NCBI RefSeq assembly: GCF_002776525.5
Contig: NC_045439.1
Span: forward strand, 117,967,100 to 118,031,099
DNA from: Piliocolobus tephrosceles
Taxonomy: Eukaryota > Chordata > Mammalia > Primates > Cercopithecidae
Reading direction: 5' to 3'
Length of the DNA stretch: 64,000 bases
The position numbers were made by a program, and so were the translations under genes. Numbering within the stretch: position 1 is the stretch's first letter; each line of letters begins with the position of its first letter. Shown here one piece after another: positions 23,223 through 35,739 of this stretch. The notes under the pieces are model-generated. The model was not told where the DNA came from. It was given only the letters and a program-made list of their open reading frames with translations, and ran no database searches.

Positions 23223-24899
23223 ATCTATTTACATAAATAAATAAATGTCCATTTTTAAGACCATGTAACTCTCTTTTTCAATCTTACAGGATTATCTATT
23301 ATTTCTACCTATCTCTGTTTGATGGTTATAACAAGAACAACATACTTCTCTGGGATTATATTCTTAACTTTCTTATCTTTAACTCTCTTTGATCTGTTTT
23401 CATACTGAAATATTCTTTCTTTCTTACACACGCTTTTTATCCCTGATCCAGTAGCCTAACTCTTTTCCCCTCTTCACAAACACACAGATTCTCTCATTTC
23501 CAGCTCTTGAAATCCAACTTATCTTTCAAGATCTTAGACCTTGCTCAAGGTCTAAGTAATAGGTCATTTCTAAGAGGTGTTCCTTATGCTCAACAATAAT
23601 CACCAAATAATACATTTTTTTGTGGTTAACAGTTTTATTGTTTTTCTCTTATTGTGTGTACTGCATTATGCAATAAATTACAATTAATTGTGTTCATACC
23701 TGTTTCAGTGTCTCAAAAAGTGGTTGATGTTAGAAAACTCAGCACATATTTATAATTATATTTGTCTTTGGTTATCATAATAAAACAATTTAAGCATTAC
23801 AGCCTTTCCTTGGATTCTAAGCCTTGAAAAGATAAACTCTTTAGGGCTGTACTTCACATAAACCCATAAATCATTTATTTCCTTAATATTAGGAAACAGA
23901 AAAATGTTATATTTGTTTTTGAATGTTACAGAATAAGAGAAAACAAACTATCAAGTCTTTTCTTAAGGCTTATGAGTACCCACAATGAATCCCATAGGGC
24001 TCTGTGAGTGTTAAATTTTTCTATAAGTTATTTATTGCTCACATGCTGGAGATCGACTTCATTTTTTTCTTCAATCAGTACTAAACTTAGAATTAGTACT
24101 TATAACTTTTCTATAAACCTGAGTATAAAATTCAGAGAAACGGGGTTTCAATACATTCTTTTGCAAACAGATGTCACTTTATGTTGACAGTTCTAGTACC
24201 CATATAAGCATTGCAATCTCGCAACGTTATTAGCCTAAACTTTCTCTTAATTCTTTCAGAAAATTGGCCATGTTTTACTAAATCTCAAGGAAAAAGTTTA
24301 TAACTCCTCCTGAGTCAATTCTTTTATAATAAAACATCCCTTTGACTACTTTCAAACTGAGATCTATTTCATTCAAACAATAAACATTAAGTTTGAAAAA
24401 CCAGGTTAAAATAGTTCAGCCATAAAAAATGGGTAATTGATGATGTAACAAGAAAACTTAAAACTAAGGCAACTGTATCCTTCCCGGATAATATTTTTAG
24501 GGAATATAGAAGTACTCTGTTTTCAACAATTTACCTTTTGCCCTAATTTTAGCAAATGATAACTAAGAATGAATTGACTCTTATGCAAGTTCTTTAGGAG
24601 AGTTAATTTAATCAAGTTCAATTCCTAGCTAATGTAATGTGGGCAGGATATATCTTATTTTTAATGTATGTTTACTTATTATAATTAAAATATTTCAAGA
24701 AATATTTTTCTGGAAATGAAATATTCACTTTTGGCTTACCAAAGTATGGCAGAGATTCTAATCTCATATTAAAATTATGTAATCTCTTGTTTATTAGAAA
24801 CTTTTACACGAAAAAACATTTCATAGTTTTAACTCAGGGTTCCAGACAATAAAACAATCTAGAATTAAAAGTTATTTGTATCTTTTTGTGTATAATTTT
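23223..24899. other. Unclassified; contains a 10-bp perfect hairpin
   Basis: The inverted repeat CTTAGACCTT-GCTC-AAGGTCTAAG occupies 23533-23556. The area 23450-23720 has some resemblance to antisense L2 but too little to call. The remainder is unremarkable. Confidence 0.45.
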
Positions 24900-25219
24900 A
24901 TATTTAAATAAATTTTATTTTTATTTTTGTTATTATCTTTTAAGACAGAGTCTCACTCTGTCATCCAGGCTGCAGTGCAATGGCGCGATCACGGTTCACT
25001 GCAACCTCCGCCTCCTGGGTTCAAGCGATTCTCCTACCTCAACCTCCAGAGTCGCTGGCACTACAGGCGCCCAGGTAATTTTTTGTATTTTTAGTAGAGA
25101 CGGTGTTTCCCCGTGTTAGCCAGGATGGTCTCCATCTCCTGAGCTCGTGATCCGCCTGCCTTGGCCTCCCGAAGTGCTGGGATTACAGGTGTGAGACGCC
25201 GCGCCCAGCCATATTTAAA
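24900..25219 (-). mobile_element. Minus-strand Alu (AluS-like) with flanking duplications
   Basis: Reversed Alu from a degenerate T-rich tail (24909-24940) through GACAGAGTCTCACTCTGTC to GCCGCGCCCAGCC at 25210. ATATTTAAA at 24900-24908 is repeated at 25211-25219, extendable with one mismatch. The left monomer has small deviations ('agtcgctggcactacagg'). Moderately diverged. Confidence 0.93.
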
Positions 25220-25619
25220 CAATTTAATTTTGTGCTTATTGCAAATATAAATGTAATCCTTTTGGTATTAGAATAAAATTATATACCAAAGAATAAAGTA
25301 GAGAAAATAATTCACACAAAATATCTCAAATATAAAAATAATCCATTTTTGCTTCTGAAAAAATTTTTTGTGTGTGCGTATATTGGAATTTCTAAGAACT
25401 GAGAGAAGTAGGCAAAAATCTCTTACTATGGCTGAAAATCTATCTATTTGCTTAGTAAATCTGGATCTGAGTTATATTTGGATGACTTTTCATCTCATCA
25501 ATTAAAATTCATGACTAGTATATCTTCATTATGATATCATTGAATACCGGTTAAGCTTATGATCCATACCTCTCAAATCTGTGGGCTAAAAATAAATTAC
25601 TAATAAAGAACTTTGTGAG
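25220..25619. other. Unclassified AT-rich stretch
   Basis: No repeat or frame recognised between the Alu and the old L1 that follows. Confidence 0.35.
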
Positions 25620-26230
25620 TACTTGGTAGTCATTTGGAAAAACAAGTTTTAATTCACATATTATCTACCAAGATAAACTTCACATAAATTTAAAAAAAGT
25701 AAGACATAAATAAATAAAACCATACAATTAGTAGAAGGAAATCTGGCCAAATTACTTTATTGCCTAGAAGTGGATAATGTAATTCTACCTAGGACTCAAA
25801 GTTCAAAAGACATTAAGAGAAAAAAATTGATTTGACTGGCTAAAATTCAAAATTTCTACATTGACAAAGTCAAAATATATTAATGTATCAAAAGATACAT
25901 CTGATAATTTATATTTATATAATTGATATAATTTATATTAAATATTTTTTATAATTTATAACATAGACAAAAAGCTAATTAGCTTAATATAAAATAAGCT
26001 AGGAATCCAGAGGAAAGATACTAGCCTAAGACAAAACTTCATAATCAACACTTAAGGAAATTTGTTGAAAGAAATATGAAGAGCCTTCAACATGTAAAAA
26101 CACTGTTCAACTTCAGTCATAATATGAGGAATAAAAATTAAAAGCACTAATATATAGTTTCTCACTTATTAAATTGACAAAAATACAAACATAAATTCCT
26201 TAAATAGAAAAGAATTCTCTAAAATGAATG
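25620..26230 (+). mobile_element. Very old L1 (L1ME-like) ORF2 fragment
   Basis: The order of diverged motifs follows the ORF2 C-terminal region of old L1s on the + strand: 'ctacattgacaaagtcaaaa', 'acaaaaagctaattagctta', 'atatgaagagccttcaacat', 'aaacactgttcaacttcagt', 'aaaattaaaagcacta', 'attaaattgacaaaaatac'. An AT-only stretch (25905-25965) interrupts it. No open frame. Confidence 0.7.
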
Positions 26231-26564
26231 AAGCTAACTATGCATTAAATTAGAAACTAAACTACAGAAAGTACGGTTTACAAATCAGTCCATAGTTTAA
26301 TTTTGTATATCTTTAGTAAGATACATTCTAAAAATCAAAAATAGACTTCAAAACATTTTAAGTTATTTTGGATTTTTAATTTGTAACTTACCGGTATGCA
26401 CAAATCACTGCCTTTGTACATTGTAAGAGGAAGTAAATAATACTGCAAATCAATATTTTCAGCCAAAAAAAAATTCCAAAATCAAATGAGTTATACTATT
26501 TATTCAGCTAAAAGTTTACTGAAAATATTATTAAAACTCATAATTTCTCATATACATATTAATT

Positions 26565-26620
26565 TCACTTTAAGTTCTTGGATACATGTGCAGAACGTGC
26601 AGGTTTCTTTGATACACATA
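26565..26620 (-). mobile_element. Tiny 5'-truncated L1PA-type 3' end
   Basis: 'cactttaagttcttggata', 'catgtgcagaacgtgcagg' and 'tttctttgatacaca' are the antisense of the last ~55 bp of a primate-specific L1. An extreme 5' truncation. Confidence 0.7.
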
Positions 26621-27139
26621 TTTTCTTGTTCTGAACATTGAACTGGCCCAGAAACTATATTTTCTTGCAATTATTTTCTTGAAATCCACATTTTAGACTT
26701 CAAAGCCATTTACAGCTAAAAATAACTAGGTTTTAGTAAGGAAAACATTTATACTTAAAATACTTTACTGTTACTGAAAACAGAGAACATTTTAAAGGTT
26801 AACAAAGCTGTGATAAAAAGATCCAGGATCCAACTTGAAAAAAAAAAACCGGTGGGGAAAAATAAAGCATGCCAATTTGAGCATCAAACAAGTAATGACT
26901 TTAGTTAATTGAAACACATTAAGTGTATGAAAATCCATAAGTCTAAAATGATACTTCAAAAAGAGAAAGCCAGAAAAAGTATCATTCTCACCACCTAAGA
27001 TGATTTATAACCAAAGTTTTACTTTTGAGTATCATAATTAAAGGAGAAAAATTAACATAGTCTGCCTTTGCAGTAGGAGTTATTTTTCATGATAACCAAA
27101 CAGTTTAACCTATTAAAAGAATGTTCTCTTTTAATAGCT
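26621..27139. other. Unclassified
   Basis: AT-rich; contains the self-complementary pair TTAAAAGAATGTTCTCTTTTAA (about 27114-27135), an imperfect hairpin. Nothing else recognised. Confidence 0.4.
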
Positions 27140-27545
27140 TGTGAGAGCAAAAAGTGAAAGTAATTGAATTTGTGGGGTTAGATAGCAGAATACTGGTTAC
27201 CAGAGGGTGAGAAGGGTAGTTGAAGGGTGGTGTAGAGAGTAGGGATGATCAATGGGTGCAAAAATATAATTGGATAGATTGAATAAGATCTAGTATTTGA
27301 TAGCAAATCAGGGTGACTACAGTCAACAATCATTTATTATATATTTTTAAAAAACTGAAAGAGTATAATTGGATTGTTTGCAACACAAAGAAAGTGTAAA
27401 TGTTTGAGGTGATGGATACCCCATTTACCTTCATATAATTATTTCCCATTGGATGCCTATATAAAAATATCTCATGTACCCCATAAATACATACACATAC
27501 TATGTACCCACAAAAGTTTTAAATTTAAAACTTTAAAAAATAGCT
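27140..27545 (+). mobile_element. L1 3' end (L1MA-like), 5'-truncated
   Basis: 'tggttaccagagggtgagaa', 'gggtgactacagtcaacaat', 'gagtataattggattgttt', 'ggtgatggataccccattta', 'catgtaccccataaatacat' and 'ctatgtacccacaaaagtt' give a continuous L1 3'UTR to the A-rich end. About 400 bp; no ORF2 left. Confidence 0.88.
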
Positions 27546-27613
27546 AGCTAATACATATTCAAAGGACAATACAATTAAGAAACTATCAACATGCAACCCT
27601 AATAAAAAATTTA

Positions 27614-27732
27614 GGTCTGGCACAGTGGCTCATACCTGTAATCCCAGCACATTAGGAGGCCAAGGGGGAGGATTGTTTGAGACCAGGAGTTGGAGACCAA
27701 CCTGAGTGATATAGTTAGACATCATCTATACA

Positions 27733-27771
<39 letters not shown>

Positions 27772-27946
27772 TAGCAAGGCATGATGCATGCTTGTAGTAG
27801 GCATGGTGGTGCATGCCTTTAGTCCCAGCTACTTAGGAGGCTGAGGTGGAGGATTGTTTGAACCCAGAAAAGTGAGGCTGCAGTGAGCTATATGGTTTCA
27901 CCACTGCCCTCTGGCCTGGACTGCAAAGCAAGACTCTGTCTCAAAA
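27614..27946 (+). mobile_element. Old AluJ with an expanded (TAA)n linker
   Basis: Alu from GGTCTGGCACAGTGGCTCA to GACTCTGTCTCAAAAC, strongly diverged, with AluJ-type left arm ('gaccaggagttggagaccaa'). The central A-rich linker has grown into about twelve AAT units (27735-27772). Just after it a GCATG...GCATG segment (27776-27815) is partly duplicated. No clear duplications flank it. Confidence 0.9.
27735..27772. repeat. (AAT)n microsatellite in the Alu linker
   Basis: About twelve AAT units lie exactly where the Alu central A-rich linker should be, consistent with growth from the linker. Confidence 0.96.
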
Positions 27947-28629
27947 CATTCATGCATGTTCTCCTAATTTGAATGAAAATCACTAGGAAAATGGTTGATG
28001 TGGGCCTGGGCATTCATCTGACGGACATAAAAACAAAAGAAGGATCATGTTGACCCACTGTGGAATCATTGGTTAATCCTTAGTCGTATTCCTAGTAAGT
28101 CAACCAGATAGGGTAAGTCTCCGTATGTAAACTATACTATATAAACTATACATCATTCATTATTTAATGTTGCCAAACAATTTTAATTCGAATCTTACCA
28201 ACACTTAGATATAACTTCCTGTTTCTAAGAAATGGTAAAGGTTTAATGAATTAACTAAATGAGACCCGGAAGAAACTATCACAGAAATTCAAAACTATGG
28301 GGCATTCTACAAGATTGTCCACATTAAAACAGGGCCGTTATTACAGGACATTTCTAAATTAAAAGAGACACGAAAGATGTAACAAAAAGATACAATCCAT
28401 GATGCTCTATTAAACAAACCTACTAGTGTGAAGAACGTATTGGGACTAACTACAGAAATGAACTGGCTTCTAGATGATAGTAAGGAATTATTGTTAATTA
28501 CACATGATTCTCTTATTTTGTCTAAGAAGAAAATTGTTTTATATTTTGGAAAATAAACACTAAATTATTCAGGGATAAAATGCTACATTTGCAATAACTT
28601 TAAAATACTTAAGCTAACAATAATAATAA
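27947..28629. other. Unclassified
   Basis: No recognised repeats. Contains the AATAATAATAA seed at 28617-28631 leading into the MIR. Confidence 0.35.
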
Positions 28630-28634
28630 CAAAG

Positions 28635-28790
28635 CTCCTAGAGCCAGATTAAGTGCTTTCAAATTGTGAACTTGCCACTTTGTAGCTGTGTGCCTTCAAC
28701 TATGTTACCGAATCACTCTGATATTCTTTTCCTCACTGTTGAAATGGGGCATAAATAATAATAATAAAAAGATAAGTACATGAAGGGACT
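28635..28790 (-). mobile_element. MIR SINE, antisense
   Basis: 'agagccagattaagtgcttt', 'cttgccactttgtagctgtg', 'tcaactatgttaccgaatca' and 'gaaatggggcataaataata' follow antisense MIR, ending in an AATA-type stretch where MIR has 'gggataataat'. Confidence 0.82.
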
Positions 28791-29915
28791 ATGTCCTTTG
28801 CAGAAAAGGGAGAAGGGCATTTTATGGTGGGGTGGAAGCAAATCTCTGACAAGCCGTGCTGTGGCACACTATGACTCTGCTGGGCTGTTATTCAAATGCT
28901 GTTTATCCAGCCGATAGGAAGCCCACATGAGAAATCTAGAATTACATTGTAACATATTAACATGTAATCTACCTCATTCCCTTTTTTTAAACAGACTTTG
29001 GTTTTTTTCTTCCATTATTTTACTGTCAGTGTTTCAAAGCGACAAAGTTCAATTCAAGTTATGTGATAACGTTTAAGTATTTCAGGAACAAAATAACATA
29101 GATATAAAACAGTCAACTCAAAGATCCAACTTTTCCATGCAAATCATCCATTATCTCATCTTGTTCTTCTCCCATAAGGTTCTCTATCAACTCTAATTCT
29201 TTATTGAAGCCCGTAATTGAAACAACAATATTTTGGGCACTAAAAGTCATTAAGTGGAAAAAAAATATCGTGGAAGAATGACAAGGTGATTGGCTACCTC
29301 AGGTCTAAATTTTTGGCCATTAGAACCCCATTTTATCCTGCCTAGCCCCTGCAACCTTGTTTTTAAAATCAACCCAAATACAATATATTTGTAGAATCTT
29401 GAAATTTGTATTACAAGGTTTTCTGTTTGTGGCAGCTTGCAATTTACCCAGCAATATAAGATGTTGGAAATCTATTTCCTAACATATTATTGCAATGAAA
29501 TATAAAAAGGAGCCAATCAATATATAACAAGCTGAACACATTATAGCTATTCCATAAAAAATAAAATCAGTAGCAATTGTAAAAAGCTTGATGAATAAAC
29601 TTCCCTTAATGCTGCAAATCACTAATGTGTCTGGTTTACACTGTTTCTGCCTTTTACTTTATGGTCTCTTGATTTCTCAATAAAATTCAACCTTGGCTTT
29701 CAACCTATTCTGCATTTTTACCACTGTCTAGATATAGTTTAGATTTAATCAAAATTATAAAATCTTAAATTTCTTAAGTAGAAAGACTCATTTTATGTGT
29801 CAAGTAATTGTATCACCCCTTCATACACACGTTTAATGACCATTGTCTAGTTGAGCACATAGTTTTTAATATCTTTTGCCTTGTTTTGCTTTTTCCTCTG
29901 ACTTTAAACATTCCA
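28791..29915. other. Unclassified; mostly unique
   Basis: 28795-28935 is relatively GC-richer and has no repeat signature. The remainder is AT-rich. No exon-like signal seen. Confidence 0.4.
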
Positions 29916-30144
29916 GGCTAGGCACTGTGGCTCATGCCTATAATCCAAGCACTCTGGGAGGCCGAGGCCAGTGGATCAGGAGGTCAGGAATTCAAGAGCA
30001 GGCTGTCCAACATGGTGAAATCCTGTCTCTACTAAAAATACAAAAATTATCCAGGTGTGGTGGCAGGCACCTGTAATACCAGCTACTCAGGAGGCTGAGG
30101 CAGGAGAATCGCTTGAACTTGGGAGTCAGAGGTTGCAGTGAGCC
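29916..30144 (+). mobile_element. Alu (AluS/J-like), cut by the assembly gap
   Basis: The Alu starts GGCTAGGCACTGTGGCTCA, passes through the linker ('actaaaaatacaaaaattat'), and breaks off at GGTTGCAGTGAGCC, about 50-60 bp short of a normal 3' end. The missing end and tail are inside the following N run. Confidence 0.92.
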
Positions 30145-30244
30145 NNNNNNNNNNNNNNNNNNNNNNNNNNNNNNNNNNNNNNNNNNNNNNNNNNNNNNNN
30201 NNNNNNNNNNNNNNNNNNNNNNNNNNNNNNNNNNNNNNNNNNNN
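30145..30244. other. Assembly gap (100 N)
   Basis: Exactly 100 N, the conventional length for a gap of unknown size. It begins inside an Alu, whose tail or homopolymer probably stopped the assembly. Any frame spanning it is meaningless. Confidence 0.99.
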
Positions 30245-31073
30245 GAAAATTGAATGACTCATTAGGTTCCTGTAACCATTGCAAAACATTGATAGACTAT
30301 ATATTTAATGGCATTCATTCAATGTTATTCACATTTAGAACATTAAAAATTGTTATGTAAAATCTGCCCATATCTGACCATTTTATTTTTAATGTATATT
30401 AAATTATTCATGACTAATATATCCATCAATAATGTCGGACTTCAAATTCTGTGAGATACCTGTGATGACAGAGATGGAAAAATATAGGGTAATTTCTTGC
30501 TATAGCGACCCATCTATGTCACTTCACTTTCAAATCTGTATGAAAAATAGTTTTTTTTCCAGGCCTTTCGGAATAATGCTAAAATATATAAAAATGAAAG
30601 TACTTTAGAAACTATATCCTTAATTCTGTGTAATCAGCACAGACTCAAGAATTAAACACGAGAAGATCTGTTGCTGTTAGGGACCATTTCAAAAAATAAA
30701 AAACATTGCTGCCATTTTAAATAGAAAAACATTTAATATAAAGAACTGAATGATTATAAAGTAGCTGAAGGAGTGGGATGAAGCTCTAGATTGGTCTTCT
30801 AAGAGAACACTCAGAGATGTATGCTACATCTACCAGAAGAAGATGAAATCTGAGGTCAGGACTGATAAGTTCAAGAACATGCTGCTGCAACTACAATCGA
30901 GTTAATAGCTAACACCACCACTGCTGCAACTGCCCCTTGACACTCACATAACCACTGATTATTCCGTAGAAGTCTGAATTCTGTCATCATCACTGCCATA
31001 AATGTGCTTCTCATTACTTATGAAGCTGAAGACTGGAACACTGCAATAGAAATAAACATCTCCATGCATTTTT
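30245..31073. other. Unclassified
   Basis: No recognised repeat or gene. 30890-30930 has a CAC/CTGC-rich phrase ('aacaccaccactgctgcaac') without further structure. Confidence 0.35.
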
Positions 31074-31722
31074 GAAAATTTATTATTTATTTAATACTTT
31101 CAACTTTTAGATTCAGGGTACATGTGCAGATTTGTTACAGGGATATATTGTGCAGTGCTGCTGAGGTTTAGGATATGACTGATTGCATCACTAGGTAGTA
31201 AGCATACTACCCAATAGGCAATTTTTCTACCCTTACCCACTTCCATCCCTCTTCCTCCTAGTAGAACCCAGTGTTTATTGCTGCCATCATTATGTCTCTG
31301 AGCACCCAATGTTTAGCTTCTACTTATAAGTGAGAGCATGTGGTATTTGGTTATCTGCTCCTGAATTAGTTTGCTTAGGATTATGGCCTCCAGCTGCATC
31401 TATGTTGCTACAAAATACAAAATTTCATTCTTTTTTATGGTTGTGTACTATTCCATGGTGTATAAGTACCACATTAAAAAAAATCCAATCCACCATTGAT
31501 GAGCACCTAGGTTGATTCCATGTCTTTGCTATCGTGAATAGTGCTGTGATGAAAATACCAGTGCATGTGTCTTTTTGATAGAACAATTTTTCTTTTGGAT
31601 ACATATCCAATAATGGGACAGCAGGGTTGAATGGTAGTTCGAAGTTCATTGAGAAATCTCCAAACTGCTTTCGACAGTGGCTGAACAAATTTGCATTTCC
31701 ACCTACAGTGTATGAGCATCAT
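31074..31722 (-). mobile_element. 5'-truncated L1 (L1PB/L1PA-like), antisense
   Basis: Antisense 3'UTR from about 31078 ('ttcagggtacatgtgcagat') followed by ORF2 3' coding ('tccatggtgtataagtacca', 'ttgattccatgtctttgcta', 'tccaataatgggacagcagg'), ending at about 31722 ('cacctacagtgtatgagca'). Short open frames on the minus strand (31425-31722) are ORF2 C-terminal remnants. No flanking duplication identified. Confidence 0.9.
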
Positions 31723-33799
31723 GAACGGCTTTTATAGAAGCAGTAGACAAAGTGGCAGGAAGCTAGTTCTCAACTTATTTCTACCTTCCAGATCTCGTGT
31801 TCAGTAGTCTAGTTGGTGAGAAGTAAATAGAATCCAGAAGCTTAGATGCAGAGGGCCTTAGATTGTAATTCTAAGCTTTCTAATTTTAGAACTACAGAAA
31901 TTCAAACTGGAAACCTGGGATGAGAACTGGAAAAGGATAGACATGTGTATGTGAAGTTTGAAGAAAGCAAATGAAAGGCTATCAGAGGGTCTTTCTGTTA
32001 GAATAATTGACACATGTTGTTTACAACTATGCCTTACAACTAACCATGATTCATACAAAAGAACTAAGGGTTATAAAGCATGTCAATAGATTACAGAAGT
32101 TTTCCATGCTATATAAACATTATGAGAACAAAACAAAGATGTGATAGTCAAACAGAACTTGATTAAGTAGCTATTTTAAAAGGAAGTTTCTCGTGGCCTA
32201 AAAACTACGTGTTTTTTATCTGGAGTGCAATTAGGTCAGTTGGATTTATTAAACACCAGCTATGAATCAGGAACTTTAGCAGGTACATTCACTGAAGTAA
32301 TTAAGCAGTATACTAAGACACATGCAAGATTTCGAAATAAGCAAGACTCAGTTACTTTTATTATATGGCAGCTATTAAAGTAAAAATATAAGCATTTGAA
32401 ATAAAGTTTTTAAATCCGCAAATGTGAAAATAAAGAATTATTTTATTTAGATGTGGATTTAGGGGTGAGGGGTGCTGGTTAGGGATTGAATATCTAGCTC
32501 TACCTTTTACTCATCTGGAGTTTAGAACCATTTAACAGGAGTAGGAGTTAGGCAGATGGAGAACAAATGGATTTGCATTACCAAATTTGTTTTAGTGAAC
32601 ATGATTCAGGTCTGAGGTCTGAAATGAGTTTTCTGGTTCTTCCAGTTCCACAAATTTAGACTTAAAGGCAGTCATTGGAATGGAAAAATTGAGCCTATGG
32701 AGTAGTCATACTGAACCATGACCCACACTCTTCTGGGGTGGAAGGAAAAATAGATGGAATTTCCAATGCTAACAACATTATACCCACCAGTGGAATATGG
32801 GGACCAATACCGTCACCCTCCAAGCATACCTCAAACCTCCTGCTGGACTGATTAAAGCTGGAGGCAAAAGAAGCTGGCCATGTACTCTGGGGAAGTCCCA
32901 ATTAAAAATTCCTCCTCCTGGAAACAAGAGGAACGGGAAATAAGCTTTCCCTTCAGAAACAACTCTGTATATGTAGTGTATAGTATATTCAATGATTGAA
33001 ATCAATACGAATTTTTAAAAGCATTAAGGAAATAGTCCATTCCAGACAGAGTTGCATTCATTGTGCTCGTAATTTAAGAAGATATTAAAGGTGTTTTAAA
33101 AGTGTACAATTTACTTAGAGCAGTTATCCTTTGTTCTCAGTTTCCAAGTGTCTTCTAACTGTTCTAGAATGTTAAGTTGTAAGCTTTTTTAAAAATTCAG
33201 CCTCAGCTTTCTGAGAAGCAGAACTTTATTCAGCCAATTCCTAAAGATAAATTAAGCCACAATTGTCTTATTTTTGATTAAGCAATAATGTATTTCTCAA
33301 AACCACTAGACTGCATGACACCCAACTCAGCCAGCCTCTGCTTGGCTTAGGAATACAGGTCTTCAGAAATATTTGAACACTTGGCACACTTAAATTTTTT
33401 TGTTTTGTTTTACTATGGTACATGTGGAAAACAGCAGTAAATAGTTAGTAGTTAATAAAAAGTTATTGTGCCTAAGACTTAGACATGATGGATTATTGGT
33501 AGAGTGGAAGGAGTGAGTACTCCGCAATCAGTCAGGAGGAAAGAGAGAAATAAAATGAAGGTACGTTCAGTTGAAAGTGTCCATTATAAGTGGAATATGA
33601 GCTATACAAATTATAGTTTTCACCTTTAAATATATTAATTAACTGTATAGGGAAAGTAGGCTAGAGTGTGTAAAAATGATTAGCAAAGAAGACAAGAGAG
33701 TATGTGAGTAAATTTTAAATTATATAGTTTAAACCATTAAATATATAAAATATCAAGGAAGATAAAATCAATGGGAAATATAATAATACTGAGTTACAA
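31723..33799. other. Unclassified, with a weak MIR/L2-like piece
   Basis: 32240-32300 ('ttattaaacaccagctatga') has MIR or L2 wording but is too short to call. 32690-32960 is GC-richer with no repeat match and no splice-bounded frame. Otherwise AT-rich. Confidence 0.4.
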
Positions 33800-33950
33800 T
33801 GGAGATTATTTAATGAATGACTACTATCCTCGATGCTTTCTATACCTTATTCCTGACATTAAAACTACATTACTTTAAATTCTCATAATATTGCTTAAAG
33901 GAAGGAGTTTTTCAGATGAGGAAACTGGGAAAGCAGTTTACCTCTTTAGG
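33800..33950 (+). mobile_element. MIR SINE, sense
   Basis: Ends in 'ttttcagatgaggaaactg', the MIR core on the + strand. Upstream 'atgctttctataccttatt' and 'aaattctcataatattgctt' fit the 5' part of the MIR. Confidence 0.75.
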
Positions 33951-34070
33951 CTGCAGTTTCCTCATTTGTATAAGGGGATAATAATCACAGTATTAATCTA
34001 ATTAGTTTGTTATAGAGGATTAAATGACAACATAGTGTCTGACAATTGGTAACCCTTCAACAAATGTTGC
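33945..34070 (-). mobile_element. MIR SINE, antisense
   Basis: 'ggctgcagtttcctcatttg', 'taaggggataataatcacag' and 'gttatagaggattaaatgac' are antisense MIR. It abuts the sense MIR to the left, forming a head-to-head pair. Confidence 0.78.
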
Positions 34071-34071
34071 T

Positions 34072-34387
34072 TTATTATTATTTTATTATTATTATTATTA
34101 TTTTGAGACACAGTTTCACCCTGTTGCCCAGGTTGTAGTGCAATGGCACGATTTCAGCTCGCTGCAAGCTCCACCTCCCGGGTTCAAGCTATTCTCCTGC
34201 CTCAGTCTCCGCAGTAGCTGGGATTATAGGTGCCTACCACCACGCTCAGCTAATTTTTTGTATCTTTAGTAGAGATGGAGTTTCACCATGTTAGCCAGGC
34301 TGGTCTCAAACTCCTGACCTAAGGTGAACCACCTGCCTTGGCCTCCCAAAGTGCTGGGATTAGAGGCGTGAGCCACCGCGCCTGGCC
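34072..34387 (-). mobile_element. Minus-strand AluS with an (ATT)n tail
   Basis: The tail has become (TTA/ATT)n at 34072-34112. The body runs from TTTTGAGACACAGTTTCACC to GCGCCTGGCC. The left arm keeps AluS features ('accatgttagccaggctgg'). ATTATTATTATTAAAAG after the element may be part of the duplicated target, but simple repeats make this unclear. Confidence 0.93.
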
Positions 34388-35289
34388 CACATTATTATTA
34401 TTAAAAGAGATTATGTAGTAAGTAAGTGTGGAGGCATGGATGGAAGTCAAAGTAAATATTTGCAAAACCATGTGTACCGACAATGCTGTTATACACAGCT
34501 GCTTCAGTGTATGCTGTATGGTAGACAATCAATAAATGTTTCTTGAATGGTATTAAACTCAGGAGTCACTGAGAACATTAGTTGAATGAGTCATTCCATT
34601 GCAGCACCTTTCCATACATTGTGAAGATAATGGAGGACACTCTTCCCATTAGGGTGTCTTGCTCTGATGAGCAGTAGCTGTTTTGAGTTCCATTGTCTGT
34701 CACAAAATGTATAACCTCATAAATGAGGGCAAAGAGGGCGCAGAGGAATGATGTCTGATTTACACTGAATCTATGGACCATTTTCTTCCATCATGAAATC
34801 TATATAAGTTTCTTTGGAAAAGTGGCTCTTACAAAACTTAGTTATATCCAATAGCACATTTTCTGCATTTTGGGGTGCTTTGCCTTAAATGTAAAACTTT
34901 GTTAAGTATACCACTCTTTTATCCTCAAGTTTTGCTTAGAGATAGGTTTAAACTGACACTGTCACGTTTACTTTCTTAAATGCTGCAGCCCTATTAATAT
35001 GTCTAGCAGCCTCACTGATATACTGTTGTGGGCTTAGAGAATTTTGAAGAAAAATGCCAAAGATATTATTTCTGCCTAAGTAGTGGCTCTTGGAAATCAC
35101 GACTCTTTGACTTCAACCATATGTTCTGCCTACAGCTGTCGGGTTCCTTTTCAATACCTGGATGCCTCCACATCTCAGTCAATAGGTCAGTTGTATTGAA
35201 TAAAGCCACAGATTTATATTTGATCCAATTATTAATTTCTGTGATTATTTTTCGCTAATATCTAGTGACACTAGTGCTCTTGACCACTT
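34388..35289. other. Unclassified with a short L2-like piece
   Basis: 34515-34560 ('gtagacaatcaataaatgtt', then 'tcttgaatgg') resembles an antisense L2 terminus. The rest (34561-35289) is unrecognised. Confidence 0.45.
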
Positions 35290-35400
35290 GTCTTAATCCA
35301 CAAATATCTTTTGAACATTTGCCATGTAGAAGATACTGAGTTAGGCTTTGAGATGGGCATAGATTAATTCTATACCCTATTCCTATTCCAGTTAAAGCTC
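35290..35400 (+). mobile_element. L2 3'-end fragment
   Basis: 'aatatcttttgaacatttgc', 'atgtagaagatactgagtta' and 'gctttgagatgggcata' follow the L2 terminal consensus on the + strand, with heavy divergence. Confidence 0.6.
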
Positions 35401-35739
35401 AGTAGAAGGGGAGGCTGAGAAAGCTAATTTGATACCTTACTTTGCATCGTAAATAGCATGCATGAAATTTCCTCAACAAGTATTTATTTAGGGCTAGCTT
35501 TAATGTAAGAAGAGCATAATAAGAATATGAAATATTTTCATCAAATACCAAAAAGTACAAATGAAACGTTAGTATAAAAGAAAACACTGGAAAGACAAGT
35601 TGATGTTAATTTATTAAGGGCCACTCTAAAAATACTGCTAGAAAAAAAGTTGCCAAAAGTTGTCCCAGAAAATTTAAGAAGATAAGAGCAAGTTATTTTT
35701 TTTCAAATTCATCTGTAGCAATATTTATCTATCCCTTTA

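Noticed and set aside
30083..30289. Frame spanning the N run
   Set aside because: Crosses an assembly gap and an Alu end; uninterpretable.
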